From Flagellimonas nanhaiensis (GTDB taxonomy: Bacteria; Bacteroidota; Bacteroidia; Flavobacteriales; Flavobacteriaceae), in NCBI RefSeq assembly GCF_003382275.1, contig NZ_QTJX01000002.1, positions 558,001-622,000 of the forward strand: 64,000 nt of DNA, written 5' to 3'. The position numbers and the translations under genes were made by a program. Positions 62,194 through 64,000 of the stretch are shown piece by piece. The notes beneath the pieces are model-generated. The model was not told the DNA's origin. It was given only the letters and a program-made list of their open reading frames with translations, and did no database searches. Each line of letters opens with the position of its first letter. Position 1 is the stretch's first letter.

Positions 62194-64000
62194 TATAACA
62201 CCGATCCTTTAATGTTGTTCCATACCCGTACAAGCAAAAATCCTGAAATTATGACCACAACAGTCAATATTATAGCGCTTGTAGTTTTACCGTAGATCCA
62301 ATATCCTGTTGCAAACATGGTTGAATAAATCAATACACAACCCAACAACATGGCCAAGATGCCTGAAGGCACGCTCCATTTTTCCTTTTTGACATCCAAG
62401 GTCACATTATCATTCTTTGCCTGCTCCATTATCTTGTTCCAACCAGGCCCACCGGGTCTTATCTTCTTATAAAAATCATACAACACCTCCTTGCTTTCCG
62501 GTTGGGTAAGGAAAGTGGCTGCAAGCCAAAAAATTGATGTTATAAGCACAATTGCGGGAAGTCTGCTCCAAAATGGGAAAATCCCATCAACAGCTCCATC
62601 TCCAAAAAGATAGGTCCCAAGGGAGGAGAAGTTGAAAGCAAAGCTGACAATTGCCGCAGTGAACATGGCAGAGATTTCGCTCCACGCGTTTATTCTCCAC
62701 CAGAACCATCTAAGAATGTAGACCAGGCCTGTTCCGGCACCAAACTCCAAAATAATGGAGAATAATTGGGTAGCATTGGTCAAGTATAGCGCAAAAATTG
62801 CACTAAGAACCATAAGAATCACAGTAGTAAGCCTACCTACGTTAACCAATTCTCTTTCTGAAGCATTTTTATTGATCTGTTGTTTGTAAAAATCATTGAC
62901 CAAATAGGATGATCCCCAATTTAAATGGGTGGAAATAGTACTCATATACGCCGCTCCCAATGAAGCCAATACAATTCCCAAAAGGCCACTGGGCAGTTTT
63001 ATGAGCATTGCCGAATACGCCAAATCATGCCCTAGTTTGTCTTCTGGAACATTAGGAAAAGCCTCGGATATACTAGCAATGTCTGGATATATCACCAATG
63101 AGGCCAAGGCTACCAAAATCCATGGCCATGGACGTAGTGCGTAATGCATTATGTTGAAGAAAAAAGTAGCTCCAATGGCATGGTTTTCATTCTTAGCGGC
63201 CAACATCCGTTGAGCTATGTAACCTCCTCCACCTGGCTCACCTCCCGGATACCATGAACTCCACCATTGAACAGCCAAAGGAATAATCAAAATGGCAATT
63301 ACATTGCTCGAATCTGAAAAATCCGGAAGTATGGAAAGCTTATCCTTTACATTTTCATGGGTGAGCATTTGTTCTATTCCGCCCACTTCAGGTAAATTGA
63401 TCAAGTAATACGCAGCGCCCACCGCACCTGCAATGGCCACGAAAAAAAGAATAAAATCAGTATAAACCACTCCTTTGAATCCTCCGATTGCACTAAAGAT
63501 TACCGTGATGACCCCTCCCATCAGAATAGTCTCCACCGGTTCAAGACCCAACATTATTCCTCCTATTTTGATGGCGGCCAAGTTAACTGCCGAGAGTGCA
63601 AGAATGTTAAAAAGAAGGCCAAGATAAATGGACCTAAACCCTCTTAGAAAATGTGCCGGTTTTCCTCCATAGCGCAAGTCGTAAAATTCCAGGTCTGTAA
63701 GCACCTCTGATCTTCTCCATAGTTTTGCGTATACAAAAACGGTAAGGAGCCCTGTCAACAAAAATGCCCACCAGCCCCAATTGGCAGAAACCCCACTTTT
63801 TCTAACAAAATCCGTCACCAAATTTGGCGTGTCGGTGGAAAAAGTAGTGGCCACCATGGAAAAACCCAAAAGCCACCAAGGCATATTACGGCCTGATAAG
63901 AAAAACTCTGAAGTGTTTTTTCCGGATTTCTTTGATACGTAAATTCCTATGAAAAGAACTAAAGCGAAAAATCCGAATATTATGAAATAATCTAAAGTTT
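62193..64000 (-). CDS. Sodium:solute symporter (SSS family), 5' end beyond window
   Basis: About 601 codons visible. A reading from the ATG at 63884 would miss the first helix: the frame stays open to the right edge, encoding LDYFIIFGFFALVLFIGIYV, then SKKSGKNTSEFFLSGRNMPWW, the classic SSS N-terminus. Only the first few residues are therefore missing. About fourteen helices follow, with GFKGVVYTDFILFF and GAAYMSTISTHLNWGSSYLVNDFY as family landmarks. It would import a sugar or similar solute with sodium; the coupled NagX-like gene favours an amino sugar. Confidence 0.9.
   Translation of the reverse strand, partial: TLDYFIIFGFFALVLFIGIYVSKKSGKNTSEFFLSGRNMPWWLLGFSMVATTFSTDTPNLVTDFVRKSGVSANWGWWAFLLTGLLTVFVYAKLWRRSEVLTDLEFYDLRYGGKPAHFLRGFRSIYLGLLFNILALSAVNLAAIKIGGIMLGLEPVETILMGGVITVIFSAIGGFKGVVYTDFILFFVAIAGAVGAAYYLINLPEVGGIEQMLTHENVKDKLSILPDFSDSSNVIAILIIPLAVQWWSSWYPGGEPGGGGYIAQRMLAAKNENHAIGATFFFNIMHYALRPWPWILVALASLVIYPDIASISEAFPNVPEDKLGHDLAYSAMLIKLPSGLLGIVLASLGAAYMSTISTHLNWGSSYLVNDFYKQQINKNASERELVNVGRLTTVILMVLSAIFALYLTNATQLFSIILEFGAGTGLVYILRWFWWRINAWSEISAMFTAAIVSFAFNFSSLGTYLFGDGAVDGIFPFWSRLPAIVLITSIFWLAATFLTQPESKEVLYDFYKKIRPGGPGWNKIMEQAKNDNVTLDVKKEKWSVPSGILAMLLGCVLIYSTMFATGYWIYGKTTSAIILTVVVIISGFLLVRVWNNIKGSVL

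Overview
The window looks like chromosomal DNA of a marine member of the Flavobacteriaceae (Bacteroidota). Reasons seen in the sequence: Bacteroidota-type promoters (-7 TAnnTTTG with TTG about 19 nt upstream, clearest before the OmpA gene and asd), almost no Shine-Dalgarno sequences, many lipoproteins with a short signal ending in Cys, an OmpA protein with thrombospondin type 3 repeats, an AddA/AddB-type helicase-nuclease pair, and the gene strings tdk-alr-mscL-asd and DUF177-rpmF-fabH-accB-accC. Base composition is roughly 40% G+C. I cannot place the genus. There is no rRNA, CRISPR array, insertion sequence, integrase or phage gene; one tRNA gene (Ala, anticodon GGC) is present.

Layout. 1-3900: the 3' half of purF, then the only long gene-free stretch, which holds three copies of a 40-nt element each followed by its own terminator hairpin (probable tandem small RNAs), then a mosaic lipoprotein and superoxide dismutase. 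3994-13305: addA-like helicase-nuclease, kbl, a strongly expressed OmpA protein, addB-like nuclease and an SDR oxidoreductase. 13438-21445: a MocR-type regulator diverging from a five-gene operon (DapB-like dehydrogenase, D-amino acid transaminase, N-acyl-D-amino-acid deacylase lipoprotein, two exported serine hydrolases). This reads as a D-amino acid or D-peptide scavenging regulon and is the best candidate for a little-described system. 21511-29814: tRNA-Ala, universal stress protein, GNAT, MATE exporter, enoyl-CoA hydratase, a 37-residue membrane protein, DUF3592 protein, queD, lpxH, ppdK.

30019-41925: MFS transporter, recJ, YhhN, a divergent OsmC/AhpD-like pair, REP-like palindromes, DinB-like protein, a very AT-rich HEPN-like gene, Crp-like regulator, Fe-S uracil-DNA glycosylase, an operon of an AraC regulator with two HTH domains plus SnoaL, SPW-like and YHS proteins, rsmI, DoxX and an unknown protein. 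42084-45482: tdk-alr-mscL-asd. 45485-49453: a LytTR two-component pair diverging from a hydrolase lipoprotein pair across a region with phased repeats that look like LytTR sites. 49549-54251: prolyl oligopeptidase, ABC ATPase overlapping arfB, small unknown and XRE proteins, Gre-like factor. 54248-60436: FAD oxidoreductase and the fatty-acid initiation genes with rpmF and pdxA. 60495-64000: ribE, then a HGSNAT/NagX-like acyltransferase coupled to a sodium:solute symporter that runs off the right edge.

Most of the window is housekeeping. The accessory material is the small-RNA array, the D-amino acid regulon, the LytTR/hydrolase locus, the AT-rich HEPN and XRE genes, and the double-AraC operon. 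All functional statements rest on reading motifs by eye; no database search was possible.
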